From Adiantum capillus-veneris (taxonomy: Eukaryota; Streptophyta; Polypodiopsida; Polypodiales; Pteridaceae), in the NCBI GenBank assembly GCA_014529385.2, contig CM043965.1:14760912-14824911 (forward strand): DNA of 64,000 bases, read 5' to 3'. Numbering within the stretch: position 1 is the stretch's first letter; every line of letters begins with the position of its first letter. Under the pieces are notes generated by a model. That model did no database searches, was not told the DNA's origin, and saw only the letters and a program-made list of their open reading frames with translations. Position numbers and translations under genes: made by a program. This document shows positions 1 through 9,446 of the stretch, piece by piece.

Positions 1-2274
1 GCTTGTTGCACTAATACCTTCTTACAAATCTGTCATGACCAATCAAAGTGAGATTAGTATTTGTTCAACATAGCTTGAGTAAATTCCACCGCAACACATC
101 ACAGGAAAATCCACCCCAATCATTGTCTTAAGGCTAGGGGAGTCATCTCCACCCTGTCGCCCTCTTACAGTATGTGGGATTTATGGATAAATTGATAACA
201 ACACCCAGAGACAAGCTATCAAGACACTTACACATCATTGTTGTCCATGGCTTCACATTGAAAGAGAGACAAAGTATCCATGCTTAATCCGAATCCACCC
301 TCCTTGATTCAGCAAATGTTGGGCTTACACTAGTAGAAGAAATGATAGATTTCCTACTCTCAATTGAATGATCACTCTCTCATACAATGGCATAGAGCTC
401 CCTTGCTAATCACCCCTAGTACAATATATACATATGTATAACCCAATGAGATTCCACTCAAGAGCTTCTTCTCAAGAGGTTGAGCTTGGCTTCTCAAGCT
501 ATAGCATAGTGCTCTTGCTTATGTCTTCTCCCCCTTTTGTGCTAGCTACACCCTCCTTTTATAGCAATTTTAAGGGCTAGGGTTACTCCTCTAACCATGG
601 TTGGGTTAGATTTTCAGCACTTAACTAATTTATTTTTCTTGGAATTATCAAGAAGTTGGTGGGATAGATGAAGAAAAGAGAGAGGAGAGAAATGGAGGTG
701 ATAGGACTTTCATAGTGGGTTAGTGTTAGTAGATTAGTAGAGTTAGTATTTTTATTAATTTACAAATATAGTTGGATATTTACAATGGGAGTATCCATGT
801 AGGATACAAATAAGGAAGAAAAGCTCTTAAGAGGTAAGAAAAGATGGATTTCTTACAAGGTTGATGCATGCTCCAAGTGTCTTGAGTAGGGCCAATTTTG
901 ATGCTTGTTGACGGTCCACTAGCTTTGACGGTACGTTTTTTCTCCACTCTTGACCTTCCTTGGGAGCCAAGGTATTTGAATATGACTAATCAATCACCAT
1001 GATGCTGTCTTTCAAGAGAAGAGACTGAATTTTGTGGTTTTTTGGATTGATATAGGTAATTTGGAGGAGGAAAAATGAGACTAGGTGGTCAATTTTGGAA
1101 TGGAAGTGTGTGTAGGAGACATGAGTTCACCATGGTTTCTCTTATATTCAAGGTTGAGGAGAAGGTGAGTAGGGTGCAGAGAGGAGTGGTGAGAGAGGTG
1201 GGGATGATGAGTGGAGAAGTGTGTGTGAAAGAGGAAAATGATAAAGTGGAAGAGAGAGTGTGGCTGCATGGCATGGGCAAACTGGGGTCCACCAATAAAA
1301 TCATAGCTCACAGCTCTAGCTCAAAAAACTTGAAAAACATTTGAGGCAAAAGTTCAGCTTACGAGCTACAAATTTTCTTTGTATCACCTTTTCAAATTCA
1401 GAGAGCAAGTGATCTTTAAAAATTCAGCAAAACCGATTGTCTTTTTCCACTGTACAAAGTCCTTGTGGGTCCTTCTTTGGATGATTCTTTTGAATGCCTC
1501 CAAGAGTGAGCTTTCCATAGTGCATGCATTCATGTCACATATCCTTGACCTTATTTTGTGGGTCTATAATTGAAGATATTGTTGAGATCATGATATAAGT
1601 GAATAATACAACTAAGGAAATCAAATATTGAGGGTTCTAAAAAATATGTACATGTCAAATATAAATAATATACGTGGAAAAAATATAAAGGGGTCAAAAT
1701 AAATCTCTCTCATTATGAGGCTACCATAAAAAGATGAATATTTTTGGTGTTCTAATTTCTGAGAGTAAAAGAGAATAGATGTAGGAAGGGAAAAATCACA
1801 ATAGTGAAAAAATATACACATAAATAAAACTAGTTATTTTGGATTTTTGTTGGGGTGGAGTTACACCAAAAATAAGAGAAGCTTTCATGAAAATATTTCT
1901 ATATGAAATAAAGAGTATGCAAAATGGTAAGAAAAATTATGGTGAGTCGATATACATAGCATAAGTAATGCACACCTAGGTAGAAATATTTAAATAAATA
2001 CCAAAATAATTATGAAAAATCCTTATATTTAGGCCCTATATACAATGAAATATTTACACACAAAGAAGCCATAATATACTTTTATTTTTTATTTTTGGCT
2101 TAACTAGCCTAGTGACTAGCTAATTGAGGGTATTTAAAAAAATATGGGGAAAGTCCCCTAACTCGCACACGCCTATGTATATTGAAATGGTAGGGACAGC
2201 CACAGTGTTTGGGTGATTTTGGTAGGGTGAGGTAGCTCACTATGGCAATTTGGATAGCCAAAAAATGGCTATCA
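1..2274 (-). repeat. 3' LTR of gypsy-1 (partial)
   Basis: Matches 9529-11621. Differences include a segment of about 140 bp near 306-440 and another near 1142-1310 that the other LTR lacks, while the other LTR has an extra tandem copy of a stretch of about 60 bp near 11310-11390. These indels suggest an old insertion. No host gene is visible here; the short ORFs inside are not conserved between the two LTRs. Confidence 0.88.
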
Positions 2275-3572
2275 ATAGTCCTCCCCCAGGATGATGGAAT
2301 ATTCATGTACCATCATAGAGCATCTTTTCCAAAGAGAGTGCTTCAGAGTCCTTGACGAGATCTTCATTGTTTGGCCCCTTGGCATTTTGGCTTGAGTTAC
2401 ACTCATGCTCATGGAACAATAATTACATGAGATAGCTGCCCTTTGACAGATCTTTGGTAGATCCTTTGGTAGAAGGCGACTCAAATAGGGCTTCAAGCGA
2501 TACCCGTTTACCTTCCTCGAATGCTCTTTCCCATTCAAGTATGTAAGTTGATAGTAACTTGAATTGAAATCCTTCTTAACTATGTATGGCCCCTGCCATC
2601 TAGTTTCAAATTTGGCATCAAAGAAATTATCGAGTTGATTGTCATACCTTAGCACAAGATCTCCTTCATTGTTGCCTTTGTCCTTTAGTTTCTTGTCAAG
2701 CTTCTCCTTCACCTGTGCAACTTTCCTCTTGTAGCACTCGTATGTTGCTTCTCTTTTCCACTCAAGCTCAGCTAAGGTAAGAAGTCAATCCATCCATGAT
2801 TCTTGATCATCTTGTGCTGCTTTGCCACGAAGTCGCCTTGTTGGAATGTTGAGCTCAATTGGTTGTAAAGCCTCTTGACCATAGACTAAGTGAAATGGTG
2901 TGAACTCTGTGGCTTCCCTATATGTGGTTCGATATGCCCACAAGGCACCATCCAAGAAGTCATCCCACAACTTTGTTTTGTTTTTCACTATCTTTCTAAT
3001 GATACCTGCAATGACACCATTAGCTTTTTCTACCAAACCATTTGACTGGGGATAGTAGGGTGTATTGTGACGATGTAGAATGTGAAGTTCTTCACAGACT
3101 TCTGTGAGCAAGCCCTTTCTAAACCCTGGATCATTATCAGAAACAATCTCCAAAGGTGTGCCAAATTTACAACAAATGTGAGTGTAGATGAATTTTCTCA
3201 CTATCCTCCCATTTACCTTTGCCACACTTTGTGCTTCCACCCACCTAGTCATATAGTCTACATCCACTAGAATTTACCATTTTTTGTCCTAGGCAGAGGA
3301 CCCATAGCATCAATGCCCTACTTTTCAAAGGGTCCATTTGCAAGCACAATTTGTCTTGGGCCATAAACCAATATTCTATTCCCATTTACCTGGCAATTGT
3401 GACAAATTTTACACCAATGTTGGACATCCACATGCAGATTTGGCCAAACATACCCCGCAAGCAAAATCTTCTTCACAGTTAATTCTTGGGAAAAATGACC
3501 ACCACATGCCTCTTCATGCAAACCTTTTAGAATGGCTGGAATTTCCTTGATAGTTGGTACTCTTCTGCACAC
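2272..3572 (-). pseudogene. gypsy-1 integrase (zinc finger, core, C-terminal domain), broken
   Basis: Would join the element cDNA to host DNA. The HHCC zinc-binding part is read at 3572-3318 (HEEACGGHF, then CKICHNC). The catalytic core is read from 3267, with D in VDYMTRW, D in SDNDPGF and E in GLVEKANG, the DDE triad. The C-terminal part (2712-2272) has the GPYIV-type motif seen after gypsy integrases. Breaks: a TAG after FEK at about 3318, a one-base shift near 3270, and a TGA at 2785-2787 that splits the core from the C-terminal part in the same frame. The C-terminal tail overlaps the polypurine tract and LTR edge. The alignable residues match the integrase of gypsy-2 at 45750-46895. Confidence 0.85.
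2278..2290 (-). promoter_or_regulatory. Polypurine tract of gypsy-1
   Basis: On the minus strand CCTGGGGGAGGAC lies three bases before the LTR start TGATAGCC. Position and composition fit the plus-strand primer of reverse transcription. Confidence 0.8.
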
Positions 3573-4755
3573 TTGATCCTTCTAGGAAGAGATACGCACT
3601 TGTCTTCTTCATGAGTCTCCTCTTCTGAGCCTTCGTGAAGTCTTGTGGAAACTCACCCTCCAAAATGTAGCCAATAATGGGGGTCAATGACTCCAATCCC
3701 TGGTACCTCGGTTGCTTGACAGTTGCTGCCACCATGATGACTTGCAGTTTTTTCTCAACACATGTAACTGCTTGTTGTGCAAGTAAATCAGCATCTTCAT
3801 TTTGTTTCCTAGGAATATGATATAGTTGCACTTCTTCAAATTGATTAAACAATCTACGAATGGCATGAACATTTGTCCTTAGGCTTTCATTCTTGCATGC
3901 CCAAATGCCTAAAATTTGCTTCACAATGAGAAGTGCATCCCCTTTTACCATGAGACGTTGTATACTTTGGCCAATGCATATCTTTAAACCATAAAGTAGT
4001 GTGTCGTATTCTGCTTCATTGTTGCTAGTTGAACCTGGTAGATTGACCTTCTTTTTCATGACCACCTCTCCACTTAGGTTGAGCAACACTAGCCCTCCCC
4101 CTGCTTTTCCTGTGGCTCGTTGAAAATCTCCATCAAAGAACAATATAGAAGAATGAGGAATACTTTTTGGTGGTGGCAATGGTAGGGTCTTTATTTCAGG
4201 CACCTTAATCTCCTTCTCATGTACCCTATAAGTAAGGATCCTTGCCAATTGTGCACGTACACTATCTTCTACCTTGAAAGAGTATTGGAACTCTTGCAAC
4301 TCCATAATCCACTTTGAGATCCTCGTACTAAGATTCATTTGAGATGACACCCAAGGAAACAAATTTTCTGCAGTGAGAATTACAAAAGGTTTTGGTATCA
4401 AGTAGGATCTAAACTTTCTCACCGCAAACATGAGAGAAAGCATCAAGAGTTCTTCCTCCGTGTAGTCTCTCTCCAAAGCATTCATGACCCTACTAGCAAA
4501 GTAGATGGGTCGTATCCGAGTACTATGGGAATCTTGTTGTAGCGAAACTGCACCAATTGTTTCTTTCCCAATACTAGAGCTAACAAAGAATGTGTACTCC
4601 CAACAAGGAGGCATGAGTGTTGGTAGCTCTGATAGGATGATTTTAATGTTACAAAAGTACTCTTCAAGCTCATTAGACCATGCAAACTCTACTTGTTGTG
4701 TCAAGTTTTGAAAAGGGTGAAGCAACTCCGAAGCTAAGTGAATGAAGCGTGACAT
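3514..4755 (-). pseudogene. gypsy-1 RT RNase H plus second (archaeal-type) RNase H
   Basis: The frame opens with the RT connection and RNase H-like domain (VSSSIGKETIGAV, then YFASRVMNALERDYTEEE). A second RNase H domain follows: D in ILFFDGDFQ, E in NNEAEYDTLL, D in VKGDALLIVKQ and D in NEDADLLAQ, giving all four acidic positions. It ends in the spacer before the integrase. The join to the RT is a one-base shift at about 4757, where the reading KVK-TAA replaces a tyrosine codon. Tandem RNase H domains are established for Tat elements; gypsy-2 has the same order. Confidence 0.85.
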
Positions 4756-4897
4756 TACTTCACCTTTTGAATGAATGAGATGACCTCTTTGAGATTCTTG
4801 GGTGACGGGAGATCAATAAGAACCTTTGCCTTTGAAGGATCCACCTCAATGCCTTTATAGGGAACCTTGTGACCGAGCAAGATCACTTCATCCTCAC

Positions 4898-6412
4898 TTA
4901 TGTGACATTTGTCAGGATTGAGTTGACCTTCCATGTTGTAATTTTTTTTGGACCTTCTTCTACCTTTTGTAGATGCAATGATTTTGAGCTATAAATGCAG
5001 AAATCATCAATGAACACCCTAATTATATTTCCAAAGAATGCTTGAAACACCATGTTCATGAAACGTTGGAAAGTTGCAGGAGCATTTATGAGGCCAAATG
5101 GCATGACTCTAAAAGCATAACAACCCCAAGGAGTGATGAAGGTTGTTTTTAACTGATCCTCCAATGTGATACCTATTTGAAAGTAACCTGAGTAGCCATC
5201 ACACACATTGTACTTCTCATGACCAGCTACCTCATTTAATATCTCATCCTGAAATGGGAGGAGAAAGGGATCTCTTTTTGTTGCCTCATTGAGTGGACGG
5301 TAATCCACACACACCCTCCACTTGCCGTTTTTCTTAGGAGTGACAACAACGGGAGAGACCCACTCTGAATTCTCCACTACATAAAGGAAACCTGTTGCTA
5401 GAAGCTTTCTTACCTCCTTGAGTAAAGCCTGCTCCTTGATGACTCCTAGCCTTCGTAGCTTTTGAGCCTTAGGTGTGACCTCTGGCTTCAACTCAATCTT
5501 GTGTTGAACAACATCTACTCCATGCACATCGGTGTAATCTTTAGCAAAAAGCCTAGGAAATTTCCTTAACACACCTTTGAACTCCTCTCTTTCATCCTTT
5601 GTAAGTGTTGTAAACAACATACCTTCTAGCATTCCTTCATCTTCCACTTTTTGGTTCTCTTGGGAACCTACCTCTTCCAAACCTGGGCAAGAGGTCTCTT
5701 GGTTGTTTGGCCTAAACCTTACCCCCATGACTTTGATGGAAGACTCCTCTTCAGTAATGCTACTGCTACTTTCTTCTTCTGAAGTTCTATCGGTCCAACC
5801 TTCCTCCGTCTCACTTTGTGATGATTTTTCATGGAGCTCCTCTTGGCATTGCTTCTTCATGTCAGTGACAACCTTCTTATGATTGTCATTCCTGCAAATT
5901 AATTTTCCACTCTCCCAATCCTGCAAAGCTCGCATTTTCATTAGCCATGGTCTTCCTAGGATAAATGGGTAACCATTTCCTTTGGTAGACATAACATAGA
6001 AATCCACTGCCTTCTTAATGCCAAAGGCCTCCATAAAAACATTTTTAAAAATGCCTAGGCACCTAGTCTTGCTATTGTTTGCCATTTTTACTTTGATTTC
6101 AGGTGTCTCATGGATGTGCATGCATAGTCTCTATATGAGTCCCTCTGTCATGATGCAAATTTGTGCACCCCCATCCACTAGACCCTTCCTAACCAATCTT
6201 CCTTTGATGAAACAATCTAGCACAGGTGTAATATCCTCATTCATTTCAGCTTGTGCAATTTTTACAACAGGCACACTCTCTTTTACCTTTTTCCTAGTGC
6301 TAACTGACTTTGTTAAATCCCTGCTAACTTGTGGGCATAATGCAAGAAATTGAGGCCATGAGATATCAGGACCCTTACCTCTCATGTCTTCCAACAGGTT
6401 GTATGGAGCCAT
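4898..6412 (-). pseudogene. gypsy-1 protease and reverse transcriptase
   Basis: The protease is read from 6412 with the active-site motif VDGGAQICIM (DGG in place of the usual D-S/T-G), then a TAG at 6131-6133, then in the same frame the C-terminal half ending GYPFILGRPWL. A serine- and glutamate-rich linker follows. RT has the blocks KLRRLGV, SEWVSPVVVTPKKNGKWRVC, VCDGYSGYFQI (motif A aspartate) and FIDDFCIYSS (motif C, FIDD). The frame shifts near 4930-4975; the continuing RT (GQLNPDKCH, then GIEVDPSKAK) is read in another frame down to about 4757. The DGGA protease is shared with gypsy-2, so it is a lineage trait and not damage. Confidence 0.85.
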
Positions 6413-7584
6413 ACCCAGTGTCCAAGAGGGAAGTCTTGGAGGTTGATACGTCGTTGATTCCTCTTGTCTCCTTTGCCTTCATTTCTCGTCCATTGTCACT
6501 TTGTGACGTAACTCCTTCTTTCTCCTTACCTTTTCCTCGTCCATGCTTAATGCCATTTGCTTCCATGTTAACCTCATTTGAATTCTTCACCTCTACCACA
6601 TGCACATTTGGATCTAGCAAAGGTGGAACTCCTTCTACCCCATGTGGAGGTGGTCTTGGTCCATTTGGCCTTTGTAGAAGCCTTGGTTGTTGACCCATTC
6701 CTTCACCTGCATTCATTACTAGATAATTCAAGTTAGGTCTCCTTGGCTCCCCACGGGACCAAGGACAATTATACATCCCATGTCGAGACTCTCCGCAATT
6801 CCAACATTGAAAGAATCTCCTAGGTCGTTGCTCTCTCTCTTCTCTTTTCTTGTGGCTTTGGACCTACGGCTTGTGCAAGGTGAATTGACAGGCTACTTAA
6901 AGATTCATTTAACTTCTCGATTACTTTAGCTGTTACCTCAAGAAGCTCCCTAGATGTCGATGCTTGTGACTTACCTTTGGGTCTAAGACCTTCTATTGGA
7001 ACCTCTCCCCTTAGGCACTTGAGTTTCCTATAGTTCTTGGAAGCTCTAATTTCAGCTGCATCATAGGTGGCAGGTGCATTCGCCTCCACCTTTACCTTAA
7101 GATCAGGAAAGAGTCCAACTATGAATCTCTCCTTCTTTAGAAATTCTACACCGTCACCAGGATTAGCAACATTTCGTATCCATAGAGCCCAAAGACGTAG
7201 AAACTCTTGCTTGTACAAGTAGTAGTCATCTAAATCTTTTTGCTTATGGGAAAGAATGTCTTGCCATAGTTTTTGAGTGTTTTGGGGACCAAAGAAGTAT
7301 CTCTTGAAATGATTCAAAACTTCTGTGTAATTCCCTTTAACTTCCTTAGGCAAAGAGTCAAACCAAGTGCGAGCATCTTTCCTAAGGACCACCTCAAACA
7401 TTTCTATGCATTCTTGATCAGTTACTATTCTCTTGATACGGTAAGACATCTTGAAATTTTCTAAAAATAATTCTGCATCCTCTCTAGTCTCTTTGAAGAA
7501 AAGAGGATACAGGACATTTGGCGTTGGCTTTCCATTATTATGAAAGATTACAACACGAGTTACAACAAGGGATACGATAGAAAT
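6375..7584 (-). pseudogene. gypsy-1 gag (capsid domain and CCHC zinc knuckle)
   Basis: The frame opens right after the TAG at 7585-7587 and runs through a retrotransposon gag domain (YPLFFKETREDAELFLENF, LRKDARTWFDSLP, then the RRF/FGP region) to a stop at 6820. It aligns with the gag of gypsy-2 (YPEFHGRSDEDVEDFLEKM, LKSDARVWSKAF). A one-base shift in a purine run near 6830-6850 moves into the frame holding the zinc knuckle CWNCGESRHGMYNC (C-x2-C-x4-H-x4-C) and a low-complexity basic tail to 6375. A further shift joins it to the protease frame. Confidence 0.82.
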
Positions 7585-8043
7585 CTAGAACCACTTGCCT
7601 ACAAATGAAGAAGTAAGAAAGTACCACTCTAGGTTTTCTTCTTCAGATATCCAAGCTTCAATGAGGTCTCGATTTGTTTGATCAAAACAAAAAGGTAGAC
7701 TATTGATGAGCTCTAAGAAGAGTTGAAATTCTTCAAAGCTAAGGTGATAAACAGAAATCTCTAGAACTTCATTTTCTGGATCTAGAAGAGCAACCACGTC
7801 CCAAGTGATGAGTTACACTTGCTCTACAATTCCCAACGCACAAGCGGTTTGTATAAAAACTAGATCTTCATGCTCGTCGAAGGCTGTGAGAAAGTAGCAA
7901 TTGACTAGGAGCTCCTTTCCTTCGAGTTCCACATAGTCCGAATGAGGAAACCTTCTCACAATTTCATAAAGAACATCCTCATCAAGTCTAATCAAGCTTG
8001 CAAGATTTAAAGACTCCACTTGTGCTACAAGATTCCTGGACAA
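7585..8043 (-). pseudogene. Unknown domain upstream of gypsy-1 gag, copy B
   Basis: About 150 codons in the same frame as gag, interrupted by TAA at 7813-7815 and separated from gag by TAG at 7585-7587. It reads as a mostly hydrophobic alpha/beta-looking stretch with FIQTACALGIVEQV, then SVYHLSFEEFQLFLELINS and LPFCFDQTNRDLIEAWI. It aligns along its length with copy A just upstream. No start ATG is evident at its 5' edge. Its frame and position suggest that it was once an N-terminal extension of the gag polyprotein. I do not recognise the fold; a captured host domain or a diverged matrix-like domain are both possible. Confidence 0.6.
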
Positions 8044-8089
8044 AAACTCCTTAGGATTATGGTTAAATCAATCAGAAGCATCAAGAGAT

Positions 8090-8653
8090 TTACAATGTCT
8101 CTATGAACAAAGTGTCATAGAAAGTAGAGAAGGATGAGAATTTATACAAATTTGCAATCTTCTCTATGCTCTCTTTATTAAGACAAGCCCTAAATAGCTC
8201 CCTATCTCCTTTGTTGAAAGTGAAAGGAAGACTATTAATAAGACACAAAGGAGGGAAAAATTCACCAAATGTGAGTCTATGAAGCATGAACTCTGGCCGC
8301 CGCAAGTTTCTTGAAGAATCTTCCTCAATGGTGAAATGCACTCGCCAAACACCAAATTTCACTCTATTTACCAATCTTAGGGCACACACTATTTGGATGA
8401 ATGTGCGGTCTTCCTTAGTGCCCAACAGCAAGAGGAAAATATAATCCACACGCAGGACCTTTCGTCTTAACTTCACCACCCTCTTGTTATGAGGGAGAAG
8501 CTTTACTACCTGCTCCTGCAACTCAATCGGTAATAGAGCTAGATCTCTAAGGATTGAACTTTCACTGTACACACATTCCTTGTTAGAACAAATGATCGTT
8601 TTTTTTTTGTGTGTTTTGTAACAAACTTGGACAAAGAAAAAACCAACATACAC
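8090..8653 (-). CDS. Unknown domain upstream of gypsy-1 gag, copy A
   Basis: An open frame of 187 codons without a clear ATG near its start (the first codon is GTG). Residues from about 40 on align with copy B: FIQIVCALRLVNRV pairs with FIQTACALGIVEQV, and MLHRLTFGEFFPPLCLINS with the SVYHLSFEEF block, followed by LPFTFNKGDRELFRACLNKE against LPFCFDQTNRDLIEAW. It is in a different frame from copy B. The two copies are therefore a diverged tandem duplication between the small ORFs and gag. No known motif is visible. Confidence 0.55.
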   Translation of the reverse strand: MYVGFFFVQVCYKTHKKKTIICSNKECVYSESSILRDLALLPIELQEQVVKLLPHNKRVVKLRRKVLRVDYIFLLLLGTKEDRTFIQIVCALRLVNRVKFGVWRVHFTIEEDSSRNLRRPEFMLHRLTFGEFFPPLCLINSLPFTFNKGDRELFRACLNKESIEKIANLYKFSSFSTFYDTLFIETL

Positions 8654-8679
8654 ACTATTTTGTTGGGCTGCACTTCATT

Positions 8680-8892
8680 TTAAAATAAAACGAACACATA
8701 TACATCAAAAGAAGTGTGGTAGCTGATGAGAGGTAGGATGACAGGTTGTGGAGATGCAAGAATTTCCCCTGTTTTTTCAACCCCAAATATAAACACCATA
8801 CGCTGTTGGAAATGTATCTTTCTACTAAGTGCAATATTTATCCTAATATGTGGTGTGAAGTAAAAACGAAAAAATTTTGGTCCATTATCCAT
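8680..8892 (-). CDS. Conserved small ORF between PBS and gag, copy 1 (gypsy-1)
   Basis: A 70-codon ORF starting at an ATG (MDNGPKFF) and ending VFVLF-stop. It aligns with the small ORF at 51264-51046 of gypsy-2 over its full length: shared NGP, SRKI.FQQR.VF.FG, EIL..P.PV..P.I.Y and SFDV.VFVL. It also aligns, more weakly, with the ORF just upstream at 9126-8914. Start, length and end are all conserved between two elements whose gag and LTR sequences differ greatly. No signal peptide, clear transmembrane segment or known domain is seen; it is rich in beta-forming residues. Function unknown. Confidence 0.6.
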   Translation of the reverse strand: MDNGPKFFRFYFTPHIRINIALSRKIHFQQRMVFIFGVEKTGEILASPQPVILPLISYHTSFDVYVFVLF

Positions 8893-8913
8893 GCTCTATA
8901 CATAACCTAATGC

Positions 8914-9126
8914 CTAAAATAGAACAAAGATATATGCATCCAAACTAAGATCGTACCTAATGAAAGGCAAAATACAAGGATTTACCGAAGTGTTTATTTC
9001 GGCTAACCTAAGAGAACCTAAAATTCTACAAAATACATGCTGAAATTGCAACTTAGTACTAACAATTATGTGTACCTTTTGCCTTGCAATGGGAATGAAA
9101 GGATCATACAAATTCTCGTGATTCAT
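8914..9126 (-). CDS. Conserved small ORF between PBS and gag, copy 2 (gypsy-1)
   Basis: A 70-codon ORF starting at ATG (MNHENLYDPF) and ending with AYIFVLF-stop. It is the more diverged tandem copy of 8680-8892: I.VS.K..FQ pairs with SRKI.FQQ, and CILPFIRYDLSLDAYIFVLF with VILPLISYHTSFDVYVFVLF. The ATG lies only about 55 bases downstream of the primer-binding site, so it would be the first ORF on the genomic RNA. Function unknown. Confidence 0.55.
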   Translation of the reverse strand: MNHENLYDPFIPIARQKVHIIVSTKLQFQHVFCRILGSLRLAEINTSVNPCILPFIRYDLSLDAYIFVLF

Positions 9127-9181
9127 GCAAACTACTTGACTATTCTAAAGATTGATCCTACACAAAAACATACACAAGTTA

Positions 9182-9201
9182 AATCCTCAGTGGGGGCACC
9201 A
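9182..9201 (-). promoter_or_regulatory. Primer-binding site of gypsy-1
   Basis: Minus strand TGGTGCCCCCACTGAGGATT lies three bases inside the LTR end (…GCCTCA). The same site in gypsy-2 reads TGGCGCCCCCACGGAGGATC, so both use the same kind of tRNA primer, one whose 3' end reads GGGGGCGCCA. I could not assign the tRNA. Confidence 0.75.
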
Positions 9202-9204
9202 ATT

Positions 9205-9376
9205 TGAGGCGATCCGGGGCGGGCAACAAGAAGAGTGGCCTCTAAGCACCCTTCTAGGCTCCCGTGCTGCTCAATTGGGTTGGGGTTGGAAAAAACAACA
9301 AACACACATACAAACCCACAACCTAACCCTACACAAATTTGGGGCACCACCTAGTTTTGGATACGAACTAGGATGC

Positions 9377-9446
<70 letters not shown>

